Source of the DNA: Candidatus Neomarinimicrobiota bacterium
Lineage (GTDB): Bacteria; Fidelibacterota; Marinisomatia; Marinisomatales; S15-B10
DNA length: 32,221 nt
Reading direction: 5' to 3'
Assembly (NCBI GenBank): GCA_012964825.1
Contig: DTTI01000044.1
Span: forward strand, 1 to 32,221
Shown: positions 26,131 through 32,221 of the stretch, piece by piece
How the letters are laid out: each line of letters opens with the position of its first letter
Numbering within the stretch: the stretch's first letter is position 1
Translations under genes and position numbers: made by a program
Notes under the pieces: model-generated
Told to the model about the DNA's origin: nothing
The model's input: only the letters and a program-made list of their open reading frames with translations
The model's database searches: none

Positions 26131-27268
26131 AGTGGCTTGCCGCACATTCATTTTTTCCAAGATCCATAATATCCGCTTCTTCATCTGTTACATTAATGAG
26201 CCCACGGTTGACTTGCTTAATATCGATATAGACTTCCGGCATTTCACGCATATGGTCAAAAATGAACTGAACAAATTCATTTTCCGAAGCGAGAGTAAAA
26301 ATAGGATTATTTTCCCGCAACTTTTTCAACGGCGCCACAAAACGAAGGTCCTCATTCGCCTCTTCCCAGGTGACATAATGGGCCGGTAGAACGGCGGCAT
26401 CACCGGGCAGTTCGGCATATTGGTGAATAAGGGTTTTGTATAGATCACAAACCCACTTTTCCGCCTTGCCACCGAGATCCGGCCTGCCGGCTGAGATAAT
26501 AAACAAGGTGTCACCCGTGATGAGATATTTTCCGTCAATGAAGTAGGTAACACTCCCTTCCGTATGGCCCGGTGTATGATAAACATCCATTTGAGGGCCA
26601 TCACCGCATAGGGTCACCTTTTCTTGATGCTCAAGAGAAACATAACTGAAGGGGGAATCGGGGAAATCCAGTTTATGAACCAGCATTTCAGCTTTGTCAT
26701 CACCAGAAATCTCCATTCCACCGGAAAGGTGATCAGCATGGGCGTGGGTCTCCACCACCTGGGTAATGATAGCGTCGTGTGACTGAGCAAACCGGGTATA
26801 GAAATTGATATTTCGTGATGGGTCCACCACGGCCATCTGACTTTTATAAACCACACCGTAACTGAGGCACGCTTTTCCGGGACGAATGAATTGGTAAAGG
26901 CCGTAGTCGTCACTTTCCGGGTTAATTCTTACGGGCGTCAGCAGTTCTCCCCAGGTCTTTATGCCGCCGGACAGGTAGCCCACATCACTGAAACCGTTGG
27001 CGGTGAGAATGTCACCCACATACTGGGCTGACCCCTCTTTGGCACAGACAATTTTCACAGGTTTCTCTTTCGGTATCCTTGCCACGGAAGCTTTCTCTTC
27101 CTCAATAAAATCAAAATACGGTATGTTGGACATTTCAAAGGTGTAAGGACTTTCCACCTGGAAACTGCTGAAATCATCCTCGTTTCTCACGTCCAGCAGG
27201 TGGAAATCGGTCTTATTGATTAAATCGCTAAAAAGGTCTTCAGAAGAATAAACGTAGGACCTGGACAT
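26117..27268 (-). CDS. Rhodanese-persulfide dioxygenase (ETHE1-like) fusion
   Basis: With the ATG at 27268 (TGATG overlap with the DsrE-like stop) the protein has 383 residues. Residues 5-112 are a rhodanese domain with the active loop Cys75-Ala-Lys-Glu-Gly-Ser. Residues about 115-383 are a metallo-beta-lactamase fold of the ETHE1/persulfide dioxygenase type: His175, His177, Asp179 and His180 in THAHADH, His231/His235 in HTPGHTEGS, Asp253 in TGDT, GRPDLGG and His297. These enzymes use iron and O2 to turn a persulfide into sulfite. The order here is rhodanese first, the opposite of the common dioxygenase-first fusions such as CstB-type proteins. Activity in this organism is not shown. Confidence 0.93.
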   Translation of the reverse strand: MSRSYVYSSEDLFSDLINKTDFHLLDVRNEDDFSSFQVESPYTFEMSNIPYFDFIEEEKASVARIPKEKPVKIVCAKEGSAQYVGDILTANGFSDVGYLSGGIKTWGELLTPVRINPESDDYGLYQFIRPGKACLSYGVVYKSQMAVVDPSRNINFYTRFAQSHDAIITQVVETHAHADHLSGGMEISGDDKAEMLVHKLDFPDSPFSYVSLEHQEKVTLCGDGPQMDVYHTPGHTEGSVTYFIDGKYLITGDTLFIISAGRPDLGGKAEKWVCDLYKTLIHQYAELPGDAAVLPAHYVTWEEANEDLRFVAPLKKLRENNPIFTLASENEFVQFIFDHMREMPEVYIDIKQVNRGLINVTDEEADIMDLGKNECAASHYDNS

Positions 27269-27789
27269 CAAATAAAAAGCTGGATATCCGCTTCACAGAC
27301 AAATTCAAGAAAAGTTGCTGCACCGCCAATGTCCACACCATCAATAAAGTCATCATTGCTGAAACCGAATACATCCATGGTCATTTGGCAACCGATAAGT
27401 TAACATCACTTTCCAGGTATATGTCCCGTAGTTCTTCGATGGTGGCCACACCTTTCTTTTTAAAGGTCTGCTTCATGAGAGAGGTTGCCACAGTTTCGAA
27501 GCCAGGCACGTTCCCCATATAGAATATTAGGCATTGGCCACTCTATCTGCTGGAATCCGTCAGAACCAAACGGCATCTTCATGGGCATTGCAGGGTTAGC
27601 GTGAGGCGCTACTTTGGGTTTCAGGTTTTTTTTAAGCAGTGTCAAACCGTAAAAGGTGAAGAATACGCCCACCTTCATCTCCATGGCAGCCGCTGTGGAA
27701 GCGAGAATGAACGGCGGATACGCCCAGTCCAATGTTCCTTTGGAGGCGATGAGTGCCATTCTTTTTTGTTTGTCAGTAGTTTCACTCAT
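27268..27789 (-). pseudogene. DsrE/DsrF-like (DrsE2-type) sulfur carrier, two compensating frameshifts
   Basis: The N-terminal part, read from the ATG at 27789 with an AGGAGG ribosome site, is a DsrE-like protein (IASKGTLDWAYPPFILASTA, VGVFFTFYGLTLLKK, NPAMPMKMPF). After PNIL (about 27517-27522) one extra base shifts the frame into MGNVPGFETVATSLMKQTF and KKKGVATIEELRD. Near 27393-27397 one base is missing and the original frame resumes with GCQMTMDVFGFSNDDFIDGV...GGAATFLEF. Repaired, the product is about 173 residues with the conserved GCQMTMD cysteine that carries sulfane sulfur. All three pieces keep family conservation, so sequence errors seem likelier than decay. Role: cytoplasmic sulfur carrier with TusA and rhodanese. 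Confidence 0.8.
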
Positions 27790-27807
27790 TGTTCTGTCCT
27801 CCTTTTC

Positions 27808-28044
27808 TTAAGATTTTTTTAGGAAAAAAGTGAATTGACCATCCTTCGCGACTGATTTCAGCAACTCGTTGCCAGTCCTTTTGACCCAAGCGGTTAGATC
27901 ATTCACTGATCCGGGATCACTTGAAATCATTTTAAGCACCTCTCCTGTGTTGAGTCCATCCATGGCCTTTTTTGTTTTCAGAACCGGCAATGGACAGTTC
28001 AATCCAGAGCAGTCCAGTAAATAATCTTCTTGATAATTTGACAT
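27808..28044 (-). CDS. tusA: TusA/SirA-family sulfur carrier
   Basis: The 78-residue protein has the TusA fold: LDCSGLNCPLPVLKTKKAM with active Cys in CPLPV near residue 17, then GEVLKMISSDPGS and a WVKRTGNELL helix. Its ATG at 28044 follows a strong GGGGAGG ribosome site that overlaps the stop region of the arsR-type gene upstream, which fixes the start. TusA proteins carry persulfide sulfur between enzymes in the cytoplasm. Here the partners in the operon are the DsrE-like protein and the rhodanese-dioxygenase. The symbol is used for family membership rather than a proven tRNA-thiolation role. Confidence 0.92.
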   Translation of the reverse strand: MSNYQEDYLLDCSGLNCPLPVLKTKKAMDGLNTGEVLKMISSDPGSVNDLTAWVKRTGNELLKSVAKDGQFTFFLKKS

Positions 28045-28045
28045 A

Positions 28046-28393
28046 TTACCTCCCCTTTTCTTCAGTTTCAAACATGCCCAGTTCCCACTCTCCCGCTTCA
28101 ACTTTATGTTGACACTCAGAGACACAGTCCAATATCTTGAATATGAACTGGGAGGCAATGGAATAGTAATATGTGGTCCCCTGCCGTCGGTATTTCACAA
28201 TTCCCCGGCTATGCATATAGCGTAGATGCTGTGACGCAAGAGGCTGAGAAACATTCAGATGTTCCTGGATCTGACCCACGGACTTCTCCCTCGTGTCCAG
28301 AAATTCAATGATCTTCAGGCGCTGAGGATGTCCCAAAGCCTTGATTACATGCGAAGCCTGCTGGAAGAATTCTACAGAAAGAGAATTATTCAT
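28046..28393 (-). CDS. ArsR-family HTH regulator, likely persulfide- or redox-sensing
   Basis: The 115-residue protein has a winged helix-turn-helix core: ASHVIKALGHPQRLKIIEFL, then VGQIQEHLNVSQPLASQHLRYMHSRGIV and the wing KYRRQGTTYYYSIA. The start is the ATG at 28393, since a more upstream in-frame start would lie in the promoter. Only two cysteines occur, Cys90 and Cys94 (DCVSEC), in the C-terminal helix. Sulfide-responsive SqrR/BigR proteins sense through two cysteines, but theirs lie in different places (known for that family), so this pair may be an alternative sensor or a metal site. It heads the operon and probably controls it. TusA follows after one base. Confidence 0.9.
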   Translation of the reverse strand: MNNSLSVEFFQQASHVIKALGHPQRLKIIEFLDTREKSVGQIQEHLNVSQPLASQHLRYMHSRGIVKYRRQGTTYYYSIASQFIFKILDCVSECQHKVEAGEWELGMFETEEKGR

Positions 28394-28412
28394 ATCTAAG
28401 TTCCCCAAAATT

Positions 28413-28428
28413 ATTCCATGCAATGATT
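28413..28428. promoter_or_regulatory. Candidate ArsR-type operator (ATTC-N8-GATT)
   Basis: ATTC at 28413-28416 and GATT at 28425-28428 are eight bases apart, one base off the ATTC-N8-GAAT element that I recall being described for SqrR. It covers the expected transcription start (about 28424), just downstream of the -10 box of the minus-strand promoter, where a repressor would block initiation. This is a single imperfect match, so it is tentative. Confidence 0.35.
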
Positions 28429-28430
28429 GA

Positions 28431-28459
28431 TATATAACACTTTTCTTATATTGAGTCAA
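28431..28459 (-). promoter_or_regulatory. Sigma70-type promoter of the sulfur operon
   Basis: On the minus strand TTGACT (28459-28454) and TATATA (28436-28431) are separated by 17 bases, near consensus. Transcription would start near 28424, about 30 bases before the regulator ATG at 28393. The promoter lies in the gap shared with the divergent mobA gene, whose own promoter is not clear; TATATT at 28447-28452 is a possible -10 on the plus strand. Confidence 0.65.
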
Positions 28460-28516
28460 GTGATAATGAGAGCAAGGGATAGATGGTACCTCTTTCGTAT
28501 TTTACCTGTTGAAGAA

Positions 28517-29089
28517 ATGTCCCCCCTGATCCCAGCCACAGCCGGTATCCTCATTGGCGGCCAGAGCCGCCGGTTCGGTTCACCCAAATGGAAAGTCAAG
28601 GTCGGCGGTGAGACTGTGCTGGACCGGCTGTGGCAAGTGTGCGGAAGGTTCGAAGAGAGAATTGTCATCGGCAAGGAGAAACCGGCTGATTTAGACAAGC
28701 CGTTTCATAAAGATGAGCTGGAAGGCCAAGCGCCCATCCTGGGGCTCTATACTTTACTGAAAAACAGCGTTCACGAATGGAATCTGCTGCTCTCCTGCGA
28801 TCTGCCCCTTATTACAGCAAGTCTCCTTGAGAAAATCTGGGAGAACCGGGACAGTGAAAAAGATATCATAGCTCCCGAGTCTGATGCCCACCTTCAAGTG
28901 ACTTGCGCCTTTTATCACCGTAGACTTGCTGAGACCGTTGAGGCTTTCATTTCGAATGGCCAACTCAGCCTTTATCACTTTGTCAAGACTGTAAAATGCA
29001 ATAAGGTGTCTATGCCTGAGAAACAATTTTTCAATATGAATGCTCCGGAAGATTTAGGCACCGCTGAAAAACTGCTAAGAAATGAGTGA
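28517..29089 (+). CDS. mobA: Molybdenum cofactor guanylyltransferase
   Basis: The product has 190 residues from the ATG at 28517, which places the nucleotide-binding signature AGILIGGQSRRFGSPKWKV (about residues 8-26) near the N-terminus as usual for MobA. Earlier starts (28427, TTG; 28466, ATG) would add 17-30 residues with no family match. LLLSCDLPLIT near 95-105 is the metal-binding Asp motif, followed by a variable Lys/His region and FFNMNAPEDL near the end. MobA joins GMP to molybdopterin to form the MGD cofactor of DMSO-reductase-family enzymes, so its place divergent from the molybdoenzyme operon makes functional sense. The stop overlaps the DUF167 start by 8 bases. Confidence 0.92.
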   Translation: MSPLIPATAGILIGGQSRRFGSPKWKVKVGGETVLDRLWQVCGRFEERIVIGKEKPADLDKPFHKDELEGQAPILGLYTLLKNSVHEWNLLLSCDLPLITASLLEKIWENRDSEKDIIAPESDAHLQVTCAFYHRRLAETVEAFISNGQLSLYHFVKTVKCNKVSMPEKQFFNMNAPEDLGTAEKLLRNE

Positions 29090-29315
29090 GGTGAAAAAAC
29101 TTCTGATCAAGGTAAAACCTAACGCTCGGGAGAACAGTCTAAGACAGTTCCAGAATGGCACCTGGCTTGCGGAAGTGAAAGCACCACCCAAAGACAGCAA
29201 GGCCAACAGAGCCGTGATTGAGCTGATCGCCAAACAGTTTAAAGTGACCAAGTCCCGAGTCTCCATCAAGAGCGGCAAAACCGGGCGCATCAAACTTATT
29301 CAGCTGGATATCTGA
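29082..29315 (+). CDS. DUF167 (YggU-like) family protein
   Basis: The 77-residue protein shows the DUF167 pattern: LLIKVKPNARENSL at the start, WLAEVKAPPKDSKANRAVIELIAKQF in the middle, and SRVSIKSGKTGRIKLIQL at the end. Members are small alpha/beta proteins of unclear function. It overlaps the end of mobA by 8 bases and is likely co-translated, though no functional link to molybdenum is known. The start is the ATG at 29082; a GTG nine bases later is also possible. Confidence 0.9.
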   Translation: MSEVKKLLIKVKPNARENSLRQFQNGTWLAEVKAPPKDSKANRAVIELIAKQFKVTKSRVSIKSGKTGRIKLIQLDI

Positions 29316-29362
29316 AAAACCTTTCTGCAGTGGTGATTTACATCAAATAGGAGATACGCTTT

Positions 29363-30400
29363 ATGAATACCAGGACTATTGCATTTCATAAGACAATATT
29401 TGTAGCTGCGCTGCTGTTGCTTATGGGTTGCTCAGGAACGGTCCCACCCGCTTTCCAGCACAGTTTCAATAACAGGCCAACACCGTGGACGCATAATCGG
29501 TTTGACAATGTAGAGGATAAGTTCACTTTTGCCATATTTTCAGATCTGAACGGTGGTGAGCGTGAGAAGGTGTTCGAAATTGCGGTGGCACAGCTCTCTC
29601 TCCTGCGTCCTGAACTTATCCTCAGTGTAGGAGACCTCATCAATGGGGGTACTGAAAACAGGGAAACATTACGACAGGAATGGGGTTCCTTCGATGAAAG
29701 GGCCTCTCAAGCTATGGCTCCTGTATTTTATGTGGGAGGTAATCACGATCTGACAAACCAAACCATGCGAGATGTCTGGACCGAACGGTACGGCGCCCGG
29801 TATTACCACTTTGTCTACAGGAACGTGCTGTTCCTGGCCCTGGACAGTGAAGACTATTCAGATGAGCGGATGCGGGAGATCTATCTGGCCCGTGCCGCAT
29901 ACCTGGAAGCGAGAGACAGGGTCGAACCAGAACAAGCCCAGGCAATGGAATACATAAAAATGCCTGAAAGGCGAACCGGTGAAATTGGAAAAGAACAGTC
30001 TGAATATTTTCTTAAAGCCATCGCCGATTACCCTGATGTAGACTGGACATTCTTGTTCATACATAAGCCGGTTTGGTTGAGAGATGATGAGCCTGAATTT
30101 TCAGCCATTGAATCTGCCTTGTCCAACCGCCCCTATACACTATTCAACGGCCACTTCCACACCTATTCTCACACTGTAAAGAATGGGCGGGATTACATTA
30201 TGCTTGGGACGACAGGAGGAGCACAAGGCGAAAACAATGACATGGCCTTCGACCACGTTACACTGGTAACCATGACCAGAGATGGCCCCACCATAGGAAA
30301 TGTGAGGCTAGACGGTATTCTTGACAAGACGGGCCACATCCCAGCAGGAGGTGACAATCTCTGCTTCCAAGCGTCAAAGTGCAAGGACACTGATGAATAG
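29363..30400 (+). CDS. Lipoprotein calcineurin-like metallophosphoesterase
   Basis: The 345-residue protein has a type II signal peptide with lipobox LMGC (lipidated Cys at about 23), so it is membrane-anchored outside the cytoplasm. The metallophosphoesterase motifs are in order: FSDLNGG (about 57-63), GDLINGG (93-99), GGNHDL (125-130), HKPVW near 230 and GHFHTYSH near 257-264. The first motif is usually D-x-H, but here it is Asp-x-Asn (DLN), so one metal ligand appears changed. The start has an AGGAG ribosome site nine bases upstream. The substrate is unknown. It may be co-transcribed with mobA and DUF167 (47-base gap). Confidence 0.9.
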   Translation: MNTRTIAFHKTIFVAALLLLMGCSGTVPPAFQHSFNNRPTPWTHNRFDNVEDKFTFAIFSDLNGGEREKVFEIAVAQLSLLRPELILSVGDLINGGTENRETLRQEWGSFDERASQAMAPVFYVGGNHDLTNQTMRDVWTERYGARYYHFVYRNVLFLALDSEDYSDERMREIYLARAAYLEARDRVEPEQAQAMEYIKMPERRTGEIGKEQSEYFLKAIADYPDVDWTFLFIHKPVWLRDDEPEFSAIESALSNRPYTLFNGHFHTYSHTVKNGRDYIMLGTTGGAQGENNDMAFDHVTLVTMTRDGPTIGNVRLDGILDKTGHIPAGGDNLCFQASKCKDTDE

Positions 30401-30446
30401 GAAACTTTGTCTCAGTTAATAAGTGTCTCTAGTGAACAGGAATCTG

Positions 30447-30884
30447 TTATCTGTCCAGTTTGTCTATGCGCCTTTTGTGGCGACCGCCGGCGAAGGCCTC
30501 CGCCAGCCACTGGTCAATTATATCATAGATCTCTTCTTCTGATATAAAGCGGGCTCCAAGGGAGAGAATATTCGCATTGTTGTGCTCACGAGAGAGCCTG
30601 GGAATGTCCCGCTCTGATCCGTAATAGACAACAGCCCGGACACCTTTGACACGGTTGGCCGTCATGGCCTCCCCCTGGCCAGATCCGCCTAAAATAATAC
30701 CCCGGCTCTCCGGATCAGCCCCCACCGCCTCGGCGCAGGGGAAAATAAAATCGGGATAGTCATCTTCGGCATCGTATTCATTGGCACCGTGGTCGGTGAT
30801 GTCATGACCTTTTTGGGACAGATATTTTCCGATAGCGTTCTTCAGTTCAAGGCCGGCGTGGTCTGTGGCGAGGTGGATCTTCAT
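30447..30884 (-). CDS. rpiB: Ribose-5-phosphate isomerase B
   Basis: At 145 residues this has the RpiB length, with TDHAGLELK at the N-terminus (His9 phosphate-binding region), a GGSGQGEAMTANRVKG core (66-81) and NNANILSLGARF (102-113). The enteric catalytic Cys in CGTG is replaced by Gly; instead Glu72 matches the Glu of the mycobacterial-type RpiB (GGSGNGE), as I recall it. The enzyme interconverts ribulose 5-phosphate and ribose 5-phosphate in the pentose phosphate pathway. It follows rpe by four bases, its natural partner. Confidence 0.95.
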   Translation of the reverse strand: MKIHLATDHAGLELKNAIGKYLSQKGHDITDHGANEYDAEDDYPDFIFPCAEAVGADPESRGIILGGSGQGEAMTANRVKGVRAVVYYGSERDIPRLSREHNNANILSLGARFISEEEIYDIIDQWLAEAFAGGRHKRRIDKLDR

Positions 30885-30888
30885 TATT

Positions 30889-31542
30889 TCAAGTAAGGGC
30901 GGCGAATTCCTTCATGGTATCTACCGGATCGGACGTGCCAAAAACACCGGAGCCTGAGACCACAATATTAGCACCAGCCGAAATCACTTCTCTGGCATTG
31001 TGGAGTTTCACATCACCATCCACAGAAATTTCGGGCCGGGTCTTCCCCATCTTATCAACCCATTCACGGACTTTGGAAATGCGGTCCATCATTTCGGGAA
31101 TAAAAGCCTGTCCGCTGAAGCCAGGCTCAACCGACATCACCAGTACCAGATCCACTTCATTCAGCGTATCCTCGATCGTTTCCAGATCCGTGCTGGGGCG
31201 GAGAGTAATACCCGGCTTGACCCCTTCGTCCCGGATCTGCTGGAACACTTCCTGAACTTTCAGGCATGTCTCAATGTGAACGGTAATCATATCTGAGCCG
31301 GCTTTGGCAAAATCGGCGATGTAGCGGTCAGGGTTCTCGATCATAAGGTGCACATCCAGAACCTGATCAGTGGACCGCCGAACCCCCTCTACTACCACAG
31401 GCCCCATGGTAATATTTGGGACAAAGTGGCCGTCCATAACATCGATGTGGACCATGGAGGTGCCCCCTGCCTTGCACTGATCCAGTGCGTGGGAAAGGTT
31501 TGAAAAGTCAGCTGACAGTAAGGATGGTGAAAGTTTGGCCAA
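30889..31542 (-). CDS. rpe: Ribulose-phosphate 3-epimerase
   Basis: The 217-residue TIM-barrel enzyme starts at a TTG (31542) with an AGGGGA ribosome site, then LSPSLLSADFSNL. Key parts are MVHIDVMDGHFVPNITMGP (His33 and Asp35 as metal ligands), DVHLMIENPDRYI, VMSVEPGFSGQAF and SVDGDVKLHNA near 172-182 (the second catalytic Asp region), then GANIVVSGSGVF. It converts ribulose 5-phosphate to xylulose 5-phosphate. rpiB lies directly downstream, and the SLC13 permease gene ends 34 bases upstream. Confidence 0.96.
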   Translation of the reverse strand: MAKLSPSLLSADFSNLSHALDQCKAGGTSMVHIDVMDGHFVPNITMGPVVVEGVRRSTDQVLDVHLMIENPDRYIADFAKAGSDMITVHIETCLKVQEVFQQIRDEGVKPGITLRPSTDLETIEDTLNEVDLVLVMSVEPGFSGQAFIPEMMDRISKVREWVDKMGKTRPEISVDGDVKLHNAREVISAGANIVVSGSGVFGTSDPVDTMKEFAALT

Positions 31543-31576
31543 TCTGATCCCCTGTGGTATCGAAGTTAAGGAATCT

Positions 31577-32221
31577 TCAGAAGGGCCAAAAGACGGGAAT
31601 GAGAAATGTTGCCAAAATCCAGAAAAGAATGTTCAGGGGTGTCCCCACTTTTATAAAATCAGAGAACCGGTACTGACCGGGACCATACACCATGAGATTT
31701 GTCGTGTAACCAATAGGTGTGATGAAAGATGTGGAAGCACCAAAGGCCACTGCAAAAATGAACGGCCTCACGTCTACGCCCATCTGGCCGGCAACAGAAA
31801 AGGCCACAGGAACGAGAACAATGGCAGCTGTATTATTGGACATGATGGACGTAATCACTGCTGCCACAAAAAAAAGGGAAGACATAGCTGCCCTGGGAGC
31901 CATGTCCGAATCGAACATATTGCCGAAAGTGGTGATGGAGGAGCCGAGGATATGGGCAGCGCCAGACCGCTCCATGGCAATACCAACAGGGATGAAAGCC
32001 GCTATCATTACTATTACAGACCAGTTTACTGACTGATAAGCCTCCTGCGGGGTGATGGCGCCTACCAGCAGAAGAATCACTGTCCCTATAAGTGCAGCCT
32101 GGAGAATATCTACAACACCGGTAGCGGCAATCAGCATTATGAGCGGTATAACGGCGATGGCCAGCCACCAGAATCGCACCTTGTGAAGACTGATGTCATG
32201 CTCTTGAAGGATGGCCAGATC
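31577..32221 (-). CDS. SLC13/DASS-family permease, C-terminal part (partial)
   Basis: The frame stays open to the right edge, so the gene starts outside the window; about 214 residues are visible. The first visible residues LAILQEHDISLHK look like the end of a TrkA-C (RCK) domain, which in long SLC13 permeases sits between the two membrane halves. The rest is the second membrane half, with MSNNTAAIVLVP (the Ser-Asn-Asn-Thr motif) and TPIGYTTNLMVYGPGQYRF, well-conserved transport motifs. The family carries sulfate or dicarboxylates. It is not a close match to the permease at 19341-20735, which has no TrkA-C insert. Confidence 0.88.
   Translation of the reverse strand, partial: DLAILQEHDISLHKVRFWWLAIAVIPLIMLIAATGVVDILQAALIGTVILLLVGAITPQEAYQSVNWSVIVMIAAFIPVGIAMERSGAAHILGSSITTFGNMFDSDMAPRAAMSSLFFVAAVITSIMSNNTAAIVLVPVAFSVAGQMGVDVRPFIFAVAFGASTSFITPIGYTTNLMVYGPGQYRFSDFIKVGTPLNILFWILATFLIPVFWPF

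Noticed and set aside
28427-28516. Longer mobA start at a TTG (28427) or ATG (28466)
   Set aside because: It would put 17-30 unconserved residues before the nucleotide-binding motif and overlaps the divergent promoter.
30435-30448. Hairpin AACAG/CTGTT between the metallophosphoesterase and rpiB
   Set aside because: The stem is five base pairs with no T-tract, and it runs into the rpiB stop.

Overview
The window most likely comes from an uncultivated marine bacterium of the Marinimicrobia (SAR406 / Marine Group A) or a close FCB-group relative. This is inference. It rests on four consecutive secreted proteins with the C-terminal NPFNP-type (type IX secretion, T9SS-like) sorting domain outside an obvious Bacteroidetes setting, on the 5' end of a 16S rRNA gene at the left edge, and on a polysulfide-reductase-like molybdoenzyme cluster of a kind I recall being reported for Marine Group A. 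Only about 72 bases of 16S are present, too few to settle the lineage. Nearly all genes lie on the minus strand; the plus strand holds one isolated EamA-type transporter gene and a three-gene stretch (mobA, DUF167, metallophosphoesterase).

Layout. 1-273: 16S rRNA start (minus) and its leader. 274-10325: secreted/envelope block with a TPR protein, a cohesin-like protein, a subtilisin-type protease with FG-GAP/VCBS repeats, a large multi-domain adhesin-like protein and an Asp-box (BNR) repeat protein; the last four carry the sorting domain. 10371-12268: clpP and tig. 12350-14069: a tightly overlapping four-gene operon (unknown soluble protein, VKOR-family protein with a frameshift, one-TM zinc-ribbon protein, 7-TM membrane protein with CREST/DUF6962-like features). 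14208-15047 (+): EamA transporter. 15075-20735: thiI, DUF2231 membrane protein, class II glutamine amidotransferase, SDR, tandem Usp, SLC13/DASS permease.

20777-28393 is the most interesting region, a sulfur operon. In transcription order it holds an ArsR-type regulator, TusA, a DsrE-like protein (two compensating frameshifts), a rhodanese-persulfide dioxygenase fusion, an exported protein of unknown function, a fused four-cluster ferredoxin/NrfD subunit and a 946-aa molybdopterin catalytic subunit. mobA, which makes the guanylated Mo cofactor such enzymes use, is divergent from the same regulatory gap. A good sigma70-type promoter and an ATTC-N8-GATT element resembling the reported SqrR operator sit there. 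The parts suggest sulfane sulfur passing through TusA/DsrE/rhodanese, oxidation to sulfite by the dioxygenase, and handling of sulfite or polysulfide by the molybdoenzyme with electron exchange with the quinone pool; the SLC13 permease just downstream could move the anion.

28517-30400 (+) holds mobA, a DUF167 protein and a lipoprotein metallophosphoesterase. 30447-32221 (minus) holds rpiB, rpe and the 3' part of a second SLC13 permease cut by the window edge. No tRNA, CRISPR array, insertion sequence or phage gene was seen, and no gene-free stretch exceeds about 200 bases. Three single-base frameshifts in two otherwise well-conserved genes suggest either sequence errors or real decay.
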